In this document: positions 17,032-26,617 of the stretch, piece by piece
How positions within the stretch are numbered: the first letter of the stretch is position 1
Layout of the letters: the number at the start of each line of letters is the position of its first letter
From: Spirochaetia bacterium
Lineage (GTDB): Bacteria > Spirochaetota > Spirochaetia > Treponematales > Treponemataceae
Assembly: GCA_900767955.1 (NCBI GenBank)
Contig: CAAGBC010000050.1
Location: 1 to 64,000, forward strand
Reading direction: 5' to 3'
Length of the DNA stretch: 64,000 nt
Made by a program: the position numbers and the translations under genes
The notes under the pieces: generated by a model
What the model was told of the DNA's origin: nothing
Database searches by the model: none
What the model saw: the letters and a program-made list of their open reading frames with translations, nothing else

Positions 17032-18501
17032 TTAATGCTGTTTATTTTCAAATTTATTTAATATTTCGTTATATACTTTTATATAATTTTGTGCAGATAA
17101 ATTCCATGAAAAATCTTTTGACATGGCGTTTATCTGCATTTTTTTATATTCATCTTTATTTTTATATAAGTCACATGCAAATTTAACGCATTTATATATA
17201 TCTTCTGGATTTTGGTTGTAAATGTATAGTCCCGTTGCATTTTCTTTATCCTTATCATAAGGAATTACAGTATCAATTAAGCCTCCAGTGTTTCTTACAA
17301 TAGGTATTGTTCCATAGATTTGTGAATAAAGTTGATTTAAGCCGCAAGGTTCGTATCTTGATGGCATAATGAAAAAATCAGAGCCAGCTTCTACCATGTG
17401 GCTAAGTGATTCATTATAACCTATAAAAACTTTCAAATTAGGTAATTTTGCTTGAAGAACATTTAATTCATCTTCACACCATTTATCACCTTTTCCAACG
17501 ACAACAAATTGTGCGTCAAAATCTTTACACATGTTATACATACATCCATACATAGGATAAAATAATTCATGAATTCCTTTTTGTTCCGCAAGTCTTGATA
17601 TTATACCAAAAATTGGTTTATCAGGATTTATTTCCAAATTAAAATATTGTTGCAAAAACTTTTTACATTCATTTTTATTTGATAAATCATTTTTTGAAAA
17701 ATTTTTACAAAGATAATTGTCTTTTTCCGGATTCCAAACATTAGTATCAACACCGTTTAAGATTCCTGACAGCTTATTGTTAATTACTCTTAAAAGTCCG
17801 TCTAATCCAAAGCCGCCTTCAGAAGTTTGAATTTCTTTTGCATAAGTTGGCGAAACTGTTGTTACATAATCAGCATTAAAAATCCCTGCTTGCAAAAGAT
17901 TTATTAGATTATTTTGTTCTATTTGGGCTGCTTTTTTTAATGAAGGATCTAAGGATAATAACGGAAATGCTGATAAAGGATATTTACCTTGATATCCCAT
18001 ATTATGAATTGAAAAAACTGAAACTGTTTTTGAAAAAAATCCATTTCGATAATAATGTTTTAATAAAACAGGAATTAATGCACTACTCCAATCATGTGAA
18101 TGCATTACATCTGGATACCAATTTAGTTCATGACAAAGTGAAAATGCTGCTCTACATAAAATTGAAAATCTATATGGATTATCATAAAAATCTGGTTCAT
18201 AGGAACTACCGTAAATACCGTCCCTACCAAATGCTTTTTCATAATCAATAAAATAAATTGTTACACCCTGAAACATAGTTTTGTAAATGTCAACAAATAC
18301 ATCTTGATTCCATGCTGCAACACACATAGCTTTTTTATGTAGCGTAAGATTACTTTTGTCTATGGAATAATACCTTGGTAGAACAACACAAACTTCATTA
18401 TTAAGCTTTTGAAGTGCAATTGATAATGATGAAACTGCATCAGCAAGACCGCCAGTTTTTGCGAATGGACTAAATTCTGCAGATATCATCATTATTTTCA
18501 T
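17032..18501 (-). CDS. glgA: Glycogen (starch) synthase, GT5
   Basis: Adds glucose from ADP-glucose to the non-reducing end of glycogen; 489 residues, the normal length. The N-terminal KTGGLAD loop (15-21) binds the sugar nucleotide. The C-terminal catalytic region has MPSRYEPCGLNQLYSQIYG and PIVRNTGGLIDTV. Its ATG overlaps the aminotransferase stop as TAATG, so translation is likely coupled. Other glycogen genes are not in the window. Confidence 0.96.
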   Translation of the reverse strand: MKIMMISAEFSPFAKTGGLADAVSSLSIALQKLNNEVCVVLPRYYSIDKSNLTLHKKAMCVAAWNQDVFVDIYKTMFQGVTIYFIDYEKAFGRDGIYGSSYEPDFYDNPYRFSILCRAAFSLCHELNWYPDVMHSHDWSSALIPVLLKHYYRNGFFSKTVSVFSIHNMGYQGKYPLSAFPLLSLDPSLKKAAQIEQNNLINLLQAGIFNADYVTTVSPTYAKEIQTSEGGFGLDGLLRVINNKLSGILNGVDTNVWNPEKDNYLCKNFSKNDLSNKNECKKFLQQYFNLEINPDKPIFGIISRLAEQKGIHELFYPMYGCMYNMCKDFDAQFVVVGKGDKWCEDELNVLQAKLPNLKVFIGYNESLSHMVEAGSDFFIMPSRYEPCGLNQLYSQIYGTIPIVRNTGGLIDTVIPYDKDKENATGLYIYNQNPEDIYKCVKFACDLYKNKDEYKKMQINAMSKDFSWNLSAQNYIKVYNEILNKFENKQH

Positions 18502-19688
18502 TATTCATGCACCGCCTTGTAAAAAGCTTCTTTTGAATTTAATATAGTTTGTTCAGCAACACAATAAGAAATTCTAAACCACCCTTTACAACCGAATCCT
18601 GTTCCTGGGGCACACAAAATATTAAATTTCTTCATATGGTCTGTAAATGCCATATCATCATTATTCCAATTGTCTGGAACTTTTACAAATAAGTAAAAAG
18701 CTCCTTCTGGTTTTATATACTTTAATCCCGCATAATCCATAATTTCTGTGATTTCATTACATCTTTTTTCGTATAGTGAATAATCGCATTTGCAATTCCA
18801 AGATTTTGCTATTACTTTTTGGAATAATGCAGGAGCATTTACATAGCCTAAAATTCTTGTAGCTAGTATACATGAAGCAATAAGTTCTTTTGATTCGGAA
18901 CACAAAGGATTAACGCACAAATATCCAAGTCTTTCGCCAGGAATACTTAAGTTTTTTGCAAAAGATGTAAGTATAACTGAATTATTATATTCATTAAAAA
19001 TAGAAGCAACATTTTTTCCATTATATGTTATAGCTCTGTATGGCTCGTCACAAATTATATATGGAAGTCTATTAATTTTTGTTTCAGACTGTTTTAGAAG
19101 TTCTGCTAATTTATGAATTTCTTCCTGGGAATATATTTTTCCTGTAGGATTATTTGGTGAATTTATAATAATAGCTGCTGTTTTTGGAGATAAAACTTGT
19201 GCAATATTATCATAGTTTATTGAAAAATCCTCATTAGTTTTTACACGAACAACAACTCCATTATGATTGTGAATATAATGATCATATTCTGCAAAATATG
19301 GACACAATACTATAACTTCATCTTGTGGGTTTAATAAAGATTTTAGAACAACATTTAATGCACCTGCTGCTCCTACAGCCATAACAACATTTTCATAGGA
19401 AACAGAAACACCTTGTTCAATGGAAGTTTTTTTTGCCATTTCTTCACGAACAAATTGATAACCTGCATTAGGCATATACCCGTGGCACATATGTGATTTA
19501 TCTTTTGAAACAATTTCTATTGCATTAAGAACATCTTCTGGTGGATCTAAATCTGGATTTCCCAAACTAAAATCATATACATTTTCTTCACCAAACTTTT
19601 TCTTTAATGCAGCGCCTTCTTCAAACATTTTTCTAATAACAGAAGCTGACTTACTTTCTGTTAAATCTTTCATATATTTTGCAATCAT
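18501..19688 (-). CDS. Class I/II pyridoxal phosphate aminotransferase
   Basis: PLP enzyme of the aspartate aminotransferase superfamily, 395 residues from the Met at 19688; a 13-codon upstream extension is hydrophobic and lacks family features. NPDLDPP near the start, the SPNNPTGKIYS block, CDEPYRAI and SFAKNLSIPGERLGYL (Schiff-base Lys in SFAKN) are all recognisable. The C-terminal arginine region is GWFRISYC. Amino donor and acceptor cannot be assigned; AspC/AspB-like is most likely. Upstream partner of glgA with a one-base overlap. Confidence 0.85.
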   Translation of the reverse strand: MIAKYMKDLTESKSASVIRKMFEEGAALKKKFGEENVYDFSLGNPDLDPPEDVLNAIEIVSKDKSHMCHGYMPNAGYQFVREEMAKKTSIEQGVSVSYENVVMAVGAAGALNVVLKSLLNPQDEVIVLCPYFAEYDHYIHNHNGVVVRVKTNEDFSINYDNIAQVLSPKTAAIIINSPNNPTGKIYSQEEIHKLAELLKQSETKINRLPYIICDEPYRAITYNGKNVASIFNEYNNSVILTSFAKNLSIPGERLGYLCVNPLCSESKELIASCILATRILGYVNAPALFQKVIAKSWNCKCDYSLYEKRCNEITEIMDYAGLKYIKPEGAFYLFVKVPDNWNNDDMAFTDHMKKFNILCAPGTGFGCKGWFRISYCVAEQTILNSKEAFYKAVHE

Positions 19689-19823
19689 GATAAAAATTAT
19701 ATCACATACCAAACTATTTGTAACCAAGTTTACTGTAATTTGTTAAGAAAAAGCAAATGTGTCACATTTATAAGTGCTTGAAATATAATAATTTAACCAA
19801 TATACTACATTAAAAGGTGTTTT

Positions 19824-20540
19824 ATGAAAAAGATATTTATTTCTATTGTTTTATGTTTTTTATCAATTAATATTTTTTCGTTACCATTCAATTCTTTACT
19901 TTCTGAAACAGAAAAACAAGAATTAATGGAAGGAAAAGTTTTAATCAGAAATATTGATAAATACAAAAATATGTGTATTGAAGGCACAAATCCTGGAATT
20001 GTGAAATTACGAGAAATTGTAAAAGAACAAGATCCAAACTATCTTGCTGAAGTAATTCAAATTAAACCTTATGAAGGAAATGAAAATTTGCAAGAAGTAA
20101 TTCGTGCTGCTTTGGAAAATATTTCTGATTATGCTGGAATTCCTTATTGGTCAGAACGCCATCAACGATATTGGGATTTATATTCATCTGCAGCAGTTGT
20201 TGGTTCCTTTCAGGTAAATGAAACTACAAAACAAATTAATGCTGATTTATATATGGAACCATTTGGTTTAATTCATTCCCCTATTTTAATTGAACAAACT
20301 GATGATTACCTATTATACAACACAACTAATAACAACAATTTAAAATTCGAAGGCTTTACAGTTGTAAAAAAACAAAATATGAAATCAGTAATTCTTCTTT
20401 TTAGACATGAAGATAATTGGATTTTATACGGCGTTGGAGGCGTAAAAGCCTTAAAAGTTTCATTCTTGGAAAAGAGAATAGAAACTTCTTTTATTAATAG
20501 AATTAAAACATTCTGTAATTTTGTTTTTACAAAAATATAA
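19824..20540 (+). CDS. Exported protein of unknown function
   Basis: 238 residues with a clear signal peptide (MKKIFISIVLCFLSINIFS). The mature part has a helical N-terminal stretch, a conserved-looking IPYWSERHQRYWDLY segment around residue 110 and a beta-rich C-terminal half. It resembles an uncharacterised spirochaete family (possibly DUF6675), which I cannot confirm. AAAGGTG lies upstream. It is 21 bases before manC, so the two may be co-transcribed. No catalytic motif recognised. Confidence 0.7.
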   Translation: MKKIFISIVLCFLSINIFSLPFNSLLSETEKQELMEGKVLIRNIDKYKNMCIEGTNPGIVKLREIVKEQDPNYLAEVIQIKPYEGNENLQEVIRAALENISDYAGIPYWSERHQRYWDLYSSAAVVGSFQVNETTKQINADLYMEPFGLIHSPILIEQTDDYLLYNTTNNNNLKFEGFTVVKKQNMKSVILLFRHEDNWILYGVGGVKALKVSFLEKRIETSFINRIKTFCNFVFTKI

Positions 20541-20561
20541 TAATAAACAACAGGAGCTTTT

Positions 20562-21656
20562 ATGTTTACTGATATTGTTATTTTAGCAGGTGGCTTTGGA
20601 GAACGCCTTTGGCCAGCATCTAGACCTGATTATCCAAAACAATTTCTTTCTATTAATGATGGAATTTCTTTCCTTCAAAATGCAATAATTCGTTCCCTTG
20701 CCCTAAAACCTACAGGAAAAATCATTATAGCAACAAGAGATGGGCTTCAGAATGAAATTGCAAATCAATGTAATATGCTTGCTGAAAAAGTTAGCAAAGC
20801 TGATGCAATAAAAATAAAAAATGATGTGTTAATTTTGGCAGAACCAGTTGCAAAACATACTACTGCACCTGTAATTTTAAGTTGTCATTTATTAAACATT
20901 TTAGATTCCAAGGCTAATCACAGTATATTAGTTTTAACAAGTGATCATATTATTGAACCTGTGGAAAAATTTGTTGCTGATGCAGAAAAAGCATATTCAA
21001 CTGCAATAAATAATCATTTTGTATGTTTTGGAATTAAACCAAATGAACCATCTACAGGTTATGGATATATTCAAACAGGAAAAGCGGAAGATTCTGAAAA
21101 TACAATTTTTAAAATTGACTGTTTCAAAGAAAAACCAGATTTAGAAACTGCTAAATCATACTTAGCAAGTGGAAATTGCTGGTGGAATAGCGGAATGTTT
21201 GCTTTTACTGCTGACTTTTTTATAAAAGAACTAGAAAAATGTACTCCAGAAATTGCAACTGCATTCAGTAACATTCCAAATGGAAATAAACCATCAATTT
21301 CTAACATTAATTCAATTCCTTATGTGGAATCTTGGGCAGAAATGAATGAAGCATATGAAAAAACTCCTGCAATTGCTATTGATATTGCTGTTGCAGAAAA
21401 AACAGATGAAGCATATATTGTTTTAGCTTCTTTTGATTGGGATGATGTTGGAAGTTGGGATTCTTTTGAAAAACATAGCAAAGGCGAAGGTCATTCAGAA
21501 TTAATTCAAAGTAATAACTGTTTTGTATATTCAGATATTCCAGTTGCAATTTGTGGTGTAGATGATATTACTGTTGTTATAAAAAATGGCAAAGCACTAG
21601 TTATGAAAAAAGGAGCTAGTCCTCTTGTTAGAGATGCTGTAAAATTAATGAAATAA
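20562..21656 (+). CDS. manC: Mannose-1-phosphate guanylyltransferase
   Basis: Makes GDP-mannose from mannose 1-phosphate and GTP for surface glycans. 364 residues: nucleotidyltransferase domain only, without the C-terminal isomerase domain of bifunctional enzymes. The pyrophosphorylase signature is LAGGFGERLWPASR near the N-terminus, followed by DYPKQFL. TSDHII, KEKPD and NSGMFAF are standard. GAGC lies before the start. A strong terminator follows. GDP-mannose could supply the glycosyltransferases at 60-62 kb. Confidence 0.93.
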   Translation: MFTDIVILAGGFGERLWPASRPDYPKQFLSINDGISFLQNAIIRSLALKPTGKIIIATRDGLQNEIANQCNMLAEKVSKADAIKIKNDVLILAEPVAKHTTAPVILSCHLLNILDSKANHSILVLTSDHIIEPVEKFVADAEKAYSTAINNHFVCFGIKPNEPSTGYGYIQTGKAEDSENTIFKIDCFKEKPDLETAKSYLASGNCWWNSGMFAFTADFFIKELEKCTPEIATAFSNIPNGNKPSISNINSIPYVESWAEMNEAYEKTPAIAIDIAVAEKTDEAYIVLASFDWDDVGSWDSFEKHSKGEGHSELIQSNNCFVYSDIPVAICGVDDITVVIKNGKALVMKKGASPLVRDAVKLMK

Positions 21657-21675
21657 CTTTTACAGTTTGCTATTT

Positions 21676-21711
21676 ATAGCGTTCAGAAGTATTTATATTT
21701 CTGAACGCTAT
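21676..21711. terminator. Bidirectional terminator between manC and the sulfatase-fold gene
   Basis: Perfect 13-bp stem (21676-21688/21699-21711) with a 10-base loop, followed on the plus strand by TTTATTTTA. The minus-strand gene ends at 21713, so the hairpin can serve both convergent genes. Confidence 0.85.
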
Positions 21712-21712
21712 T

Positions 21713-23227
21713 TTATTTTAAAGATTCATATTGAATTGTACGCTTCATTGTTTCTGAAGTAACAGTTTCAATTCCATATTTTTCTAATAATGTTTTAGAA
21801 TCATTAAACAATGATCGACCAAGTGCTAATCCTTCTGCATTTATTTCAAAGCCCAAAGCTTCTAAAATTGTTGGATACATATCAAATGAAGAAAACACTC
21901 TATTTTTTGTTTTGTCAGTTGCAATTTGTTTTGCGGAATTTATAAATACATTATAAAATTTTCTACTTTGAGATATTTGTGTATTACTTTTATTCTTATT
22001 TTCAAATTTTATAAAATTATTTAATGGTGCATCTAAATAACAATGATCTCCTAAAATTACAACAGTTGTATTAGGATACCAAGATTGGTTTTGAATCCAA
22101 TTTATAAAGGAAGAAACTTGTTTATCTGTACAAGCAATAACATTCATTATTTCTTTATCATATTTTGTTTCACATTCATTACATGTAAATCCTGAAGGAA
22201 AATGAGAATCAACTGTAAGAAGTGAATAAGAAAAAGGTTTATCTTCTTTTCCTAAATTTGTAAGTTCTTCTTTTGCAATTTCAAGAAGTTTGTAATCTTC
22301 TATTCCCCAAAAAACATGATAATCCTGTGGAATTATATTTTTGTTTTTATAATAATTTAAATCATGAATAGATATTTTATGATTTTCTAAAAGAATATCT
22401 CTATCTTCAAATTGTTTTTCAGAACCCATAGCAAAAATTTGAGTGTATCCATATTGGTCAAGAATATCAGATAAAATTATTGCATTATTAAGACATGTTT
22501 TATTTTGGTTGGAATCTTTTCCAAAAGGATTAAAATAAGGTACGCCTGCCATTTTAGAAAGCAAACCTGCAACAGTCCATGAAGTTCCTTCTAGATTTAC
22601 ACCACCACCAATTTTTTCTGTATGACTAAAATTTATATTGTTTTTAGCAATTTCTGTTAAATTTGGAATCAAATTTTGTTCAAAAATTCCACCGCTATCT
22701 TCTGAAATATAAGAAGTTTCTAATGATTCTACAAAAATTGTAATTAAATTTCGTTTTGTATCAGGTACAAGAATTTTTGTTGTTTTAGGATTGATAAAGT
22801 TTTCAGTATAAAAGGAAGAATTTTCAGGTTTTTTATAATTTTCATAAATAATAAAGGGATATTCAAATATTTTTAGGAAAACTAAACACAATATTGTCAT
22901 CACAGTTAAATATATAAGATTAAACTTTTGCATTATCTTGAATATTTTTACAGGATTTTTTTTGTAAATACATAAATATATAATTTTGTATATAATATAA
23001 ACAATTATTGTAGGAATAACAAAACCAAATAAAATTGAATTGATTGTATTAGAATCTGCACCTTCGGTATTGGAAGATAGAACAAAAAAAACAGTTAATG
23101 GATGTTGTAAAGGATAATTGTATAAACTCCAAGGCAATGCAAACAAGAGTGATGTGGAAAATGTAAAAATTAAATCTTGAATTATATGTAATAATATATT
23201 TTTTTTGTTTATCAAAATATTCCTCAT
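21713..23227 (-). CDS. LTA synthase / phosphoglycerol transferase-like membrane enzyme
   Basis: 504 residues. Three or four N-terminal membrane helices (about 12-32, 62-87, 103-122) are followed by an extracytoplasmic sulfatase-fold domain. The metal and catalytic blocks of the LtaS/OpgB family are recognisable: ITIFVESLETSY, GTSWTVAG with the candidate nucleophile Thr, and VVILGDHCYLDAP. The family transfers phosphoglycerol or related groups to surface glycans or lipids; here the acceptor is unknown and phosphoethanolamine transfer is an alternative. Convergent with manC; divergent from the radical SAM gene. Confidence 0.85.
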   Translation of the reverse strand: MRNILINKKNILLHIIQDLIFTFSTSLLFALPWSLYNYPLQHPLTVFFVLSSNTEGADSNTINSILFGFVIPTIIVYIIYKIIYLCIYKKNPVKIFKIMQKFNLIYLTVMTILCLVFLKIFEYPFIIYENYKKPENSSFYTENFINPKTTKILVPDTKRNLITIFVESLETSYISEDSGGIFEQNLIPNLTEIAKNNINFSHTEKIGGGVNLEGTSWTVAGLLSKMAGVPYFNPFGKDSNQNKTCLNNAIILSDILDQYGYTQIFAMGSEKQFEDRDILLENHKISIHDLNYYKNKNIIPQDYHVFWGIEDYKLLEIAKEELTNLGKEDKPFSYSLLTVDSHFPSGFTCNECETKYDKEIMNVIACTDKQVSSFINWIQNQSWYPNTTVVILGDHCYLDAPLNNFIKFENKNKSNTQISQSRKFYNVFINSAKQIATDKTKNRVFSSFDMYPTILEALGFEINAEGLALGRSLFNDSKTLLEKYGIETVTSETMKRTIQYESLK

Positions 23228-23330
23228 GAAGTAGATTTTAATTTAACATATTTTTGATACTTTTACAATAAAACTACCCTTTTAGTTCTTATTTAATTTA
23301 TTTTGTTCATAACATAAAATAAATCTTTTC

Positions 23331-24299
23331 ATGCAAGTCTTTATTCCATATAATAGAAATGTGAATAAGAATAATTTTATCCCTAATGAAATAATTTTTT
23401 CTCCTACAAATATCTGCAATTTAAAATGTTCTCATTGTTATGTAAAACAAGCTAATTTAAAACTATCAATAGAAGATGCAATAAAATTTATGTCTTCATG
23501 TGATGAAACTATTGAAAAAATAGGATTTTCAGGTGGAGAACCTTTTTTGTATAAAGATTTTATTTGTGAAATTTCAAAAAAAACTGTTGAATTAGGTTTA
23601 TTTTTTGACAGAATTATGACAAATGGTGTTTGGTGGAATGATGAACTTACTTTACAAAGTGTATTAACTGACATTTATAATTCAGGTTTTGATGGAAAAA
23701 TTGGATTAAGTTTTGATTCTTTTCATAATCAACAAATTGAAAAAATCATAAAATTTTGTACTACAGTTTATGAAATATGGAATAACTACTCTATGATTGA
23801 AATTCAATCTGTAATTAATCCATTAAAAAATGAATATGATATTGAAAATATAAAAACAATTGCAAAAGAACTTAATTGTAATATAAAATTTGATATTAAT
23901 AAAAAAACAGGAAAAGGTTTGATTATCTTATCAAATTCAAATATTTTCCTTCCAATTTTTAGATTTAATCAATCTTATGAATCCGATAATCCTAATGCCT
24001 GGAAAGACAAACATTGGTTTAAAGATGATTTTTGTCAAAGCACGGGTCAAGTTTTATTTGTTCATGCAGATGGAACTATAGCACCTTGTTGTGGTTTTGC
24101 AAATGAAAATAAAAAGATATTGATTGGTGATATTTCTCAAACATTTTCCCAAGTAATGGAAAATGCTTCTAAAAATAGAATTGTAAATATCTGCTATAAT
24201 GAAGGATTAAAAAAATACATAAAAAAAATAAAGCACAAGGGAAAAACACAAGACCCTTGCACTTTTTGTGATTTTTTATGCAAACATCAAGATATATAA
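23331..24299 (+). CDS. Radical SAM protein with SPASM-type C-terminus
   Basis: 322 residues. CxxxCxxC with Cys29, Cys33 and Cys36 (CNLKCSHC) ligates the SAM-binding 4Fe-4S cluster; GFSGGEPF follows as the SAM-binding glycine motif. The C-terminal third has further cysteines (QSTGQVLFVHADGTIAPCC and CTFCDFLC), as in SPASM/Twitch proteins that modify peptides or enzymes. No short precursor-peptide gene is visible next to it. It is divergent from the LTA-synthase-like gene and stops two bases from the convergent CrtO-like gene. Substrate unknown. No clear Shine-Dalgarno before the ATG. Confidence 0.88.
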   Translation: MQVFIPYNRNVNKNNFIPNEIIFSPTNICNLKCSHCYVKQANLKLSIEDAIKFMSSCDETIEKIGFSGGEPFLYKDFICEISKKTVELGLFFDRIMTNGVWWNDELTLQSVLTDIYNSGFDGKIGLSFDSFHNQQIEKIIKFCTTVYEIWNNYSMIEIQSVINPLKNEYDIENIKTIAKELNCNIKFDINKKTGKGLIILSNSNIFLPIFRFNQSYESDNPNAWKDKHWFKDDFCQSTGQVLFVHADGTIAPCCGFANENKKILIGDISQTFSQVMENASKNRIVNICYNEGLKKYIKKIKHKGKTQDPCTFCDFLCKHQDI

Positions 24300-24301
24300 A
24301 T

Positions 24302-24880
24302 TTATTTTTGCTGTCTTAATTCTTTTTTTTCTAAAAGATTTCTCATTCTATGTAATCTAGGAATATTGTAACGCAAAATCATATAAGGTAATAAGCTTAA
24401 AATTGCATTTACAATAGAAATTGGCAAACCAAAACAGAAAACTAATTTTAGAGGAAAGCAAAAAATTACTAAAAATCCAAAAATAGCATTTGCAATATGA
24501 ATAATTGCTCCGTAATTTGATTCTAGAATAAATCTTTCCATGTATTCTTTGCTATCTGGATTAGCAATTGTTTTTTTACTAAAACTTGTAAACACACCTA
24601 ATTCAAGGATTTTATCTTTCCATAATTTTATGCCAAGTTTTTCATAAAATTTACATTCCGCTTTTGAAACATTCCAGATTTTTTTATCATAACTAAACCA
24701 CTTTTCTGGAAGACGACGAATAATAAATGCAAATACACCATCAATTGCAATTACAGCAATAGCTCCTAAAACAGCAGCAAGTATGATATACAACAGGGAT
24801 AACTCAAATTTATTAAACCAAATATTAAACAAAATGATTAATAAATCAGCTCCCACAATAGAAAATATATAAAATAACAT
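24302..24880 (-). CDS. CrtO-like membrane acyltransferase (glycosyl-diaponeurosporenoate acyltransferase family)
   Basis: 192 residues with four hydrophobic segments: two N-terminal (1-22, 27-52) and two C-terminal (about 123-165). Between them lie FYEKLGIKLWKDK and KEYMERFILESN, and the end is ILRYNIPRLHRMRNL. These match blocks I know from the staphyloxanthin acyltransferase CrtO family, also found in organisms without carotenoids. No carotenoid gene is in the window, so another acyl acceptor is likely. It follows the PlsC-type gene by 17 bases and was probably recruited to lipid or glycolipid acylation. Confidence moderate. Confidence 0.6.
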   Translation of the reverse strand: MLFYIFSIVGADLLIILFNIWFNKFELSLLYIILAAVLGAIAVIAIDGVFAFIIRRLPEKWFSYDKKIWNVSKAECKFYEKLGIKLWKDKILELGVFTSFSKKTIANPDSKEYMERFILESNYGAIIHIANAIFGFLVIFCFPLKLVFCFGLPISIVNAILSLLPYMILRYNIPRLHRMRNLLEKKELRQQK

Positions 24881-24897
24881 AATTACTCCAATTATAA

Positions 24898-25737
24898 TTA
24901 ATTTTGTTCTGTTGTGTATGTAAGTGGAATTCCGTATGTTTTTTCATAAACTTCTTTCCACATTTCATAATTTTTATTTCTCATGTATTCCGTATTTTCC
25001 TTAGAAGATAGTCCTTCTTTTGGATAAATAGCAGGAAGTATATGAACTGTATATTCTTGAATAGGAAATCCATCAGCTCCTATTAGTTCTGAGTCATTCA
25101 TAGTAATAAACATAGGAATAACAGGAACATTATTTGACACAGCAAATTTATATGCACCACTAACAGGAGGACGAGGTTTTCTATAATTCCACCACATACC
25201 CTGCTCTGAATAAATCAATATTTTTTCTTTGCGTTTAAGAAGTTCCTTGATTGCATCTAAAAATAATTTCATAGTTTTTAAATTACTACTAATGGCAAGG
25301 GTATTACAATTTCTAAAGAAAACGCCGTATATTCCAGGATATCTAAAATTTCCTTCTCTAGTAACCTTATACAATTCATTTTTTTTGATATGATTTTCTA
25401 AAACTTTGTATACAGCAAAATTATCAAATGCATTAAAGTGATTACAAGTAATAATAGCTGCTTCATGTTCCAATTTTAAGAAATTTTCCATACCAATTGT
25501 TTCTTTAATAATCAATTGCTTATTTTTCATAAGTTTTTTTATATGGTTTCTAGCCATATGATTGACTATTTTTGTTTTTATTTTACTAGATAATTTTTTT
25601 CTTAAAAAATCTACTTCTTCAGGTTTTAAAGGAATTGTTGGAGGATCATTTTCAACATCCTGAGTGAACCACCCTTTTTTTTCATATTCCTCAATTCTAG
25701 CTAAAACTTCCAATCTATCTTGTGCTTTTTCAATCAT
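24898..25737 (-). CDS. 1-acyl-sn-glycerol-3-phosphate acyltransferase-like (PlsC family)
   Basis: 279 residues. The acyltransferase motif I is NHFNAFD (H-x4-D), and motif III follows as IYSEQGMWWN with the conserved EG-type turn. A charged N-terminal helix region of about 90 residues, including a basic MARNHIKKLMKNKQ segment, precedes the catalytic domain, and there is no clear membrane helix. The family acylates lysophosphatidate or related lipids at the inner membrane. It precedes the CrtO-like gene, so two acyltransferases form one unit. The exact acceptor is unknown, hence no gene symbol. Confidence 0.82.
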   Translation of the reverse strand: MIEKAQDRLEVLARIEEYEKKGWFTQDVENDPPTIPLKPEEVDFLRKKLSSKIKTKIVNHMARNHIKKLMKNKQLIIKETIGMENFLKLEHEAAIITCNHFNAFDNFAVYKVLENHIKKNELYKVTREGNFRYPGIYGVFFRNCNTLAISSNLKTMKLFLDAIKELLKRKEKILIYSEQGMWWNYRKPRPPVSGAYKFAVSNNVPVIPMFITMNDSELIGADGFPIQEYTVHILPAIYPKEGLSSKENTEYMRNKNYEMWKEVYEKTYGIPLTYTTEQN

Positions 25738-25800
25738 AGAATCTCCAAAAATTTATATATATATTAGACATAATATTATACACTATGTTTCAAAATTTTA

Positions 25801-26556
25801 TTAAAAAATTTTGATATTTGAAACTAAAACAAAAATTATTGTAAATACAATGGCAGGTAAAAAATTTGCTGTCTTTATTTTTTTTAGATTTAATAAATTA
25901 ATTCCAATCATAACAATAATTGCTCCTCCACAAGCAGTTAATTCATTTAGCATTGTATCAGAAACATAAGGACTTATTATTACTGCAAGTATTGTAAGCA
26001 AACCTTGATATAAAAATACGCTCAATGTAGAAAACATGGTACCAAAACCCATTGACGCTGCAAATGAAATTGCCATAAATCCATCTAAAATTGATTTTGT
26101 AAAAATAATAGAATAATCTTTTTCAATTCCTGCCTTAAAGGAACCGACAATAGCCATTGCCCCTACACAAAACAAGACTGAAGAATTTAAAAAAGCATAC
26201 GCAAAGTTAGTTTCGTTATTTTTGGAAGTTACACAATTTTCAGAAGAAGAATTTTCCTGGGGAATTGTTTTTTTTATTGAAGTTTTTTTTACAATTTTTT
26301 GAATAAAAGTTCCAATTGCAAGAATTTTTCCGTCTATATCCCATATAGTACCAAAAACTCCACCAATAATTAATGATAATGATAAGAAAACAATATTTTC
26401 ATACTTAAAAGCCATTTGTAATCCAAGAACAATAGTTACAATTCCAGCTGCAGATTGAATATTTTCGATTAATTCTTCTTTTATTTTAGAAGAAAAAAGT
26501 AAACCTAAAATTGAACCTAATATTATTGAAATACAATTAACAAAAACTGCTAACAT
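25801..26556 (-). CDS. DUF554 family membrane protein
   Basis: 251 residues from the Met at 26556. The upstream frame extension runs through the tRNA-Leu terminator and is discarded. The start LAVFVNCISIILGSILGLL is the typical glycine-rich first helix of DUF554, followed by IQSAAGIVTIVLGLQMA. About seven membrane helices, with a polar loop near 115-135. The family is of unknown function, suspected transporter. It lies 3' of tRNA-Leu on the same strand. Confidence 0.85.
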   Translation of the reverse strand: MLAVFVNCISIILGSILGLLFSSKIKEELIENIQSAAGIVTIVLGLQMAFKYENIVFLSLSLIIGGVFGTIWDIDGKILAIGTFIQKIVKKTSIKKTIPQENSSSENCVTSKNNETNFAYAFLNSSVLFCVGAMAIVGSFKAGIEKDYSIIFTKSILDGFMAISFAASMGFGTMFSTLSVFLYQGLLTILAVIISPYVSDTMLNELTACGGAIIVMIGINLLNLKKIKTANFLPAIVFTIIFVLVSNIKIF

Positions 26557-26584
26557 AAAGCTTATCCAAAAAAGATTTTTGTAA

Positions 26585-26617
26585 AAAAAAACAGATTGCA
26601 AAAGCAATCTGTTTTTT
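26585..26617 (-). terminator. Rho-independent terminator after tRNA-Leu
   Basis: Stem of about 14 bp formed by AACAGATTGC and its complement with flanking A/T runs and loop AAAA. On the minus strand it starts at the tRNA 3' end and finishes in a U-run. It overlaps the upstream edge of the DUF554 frame. Confidence 0.85.
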
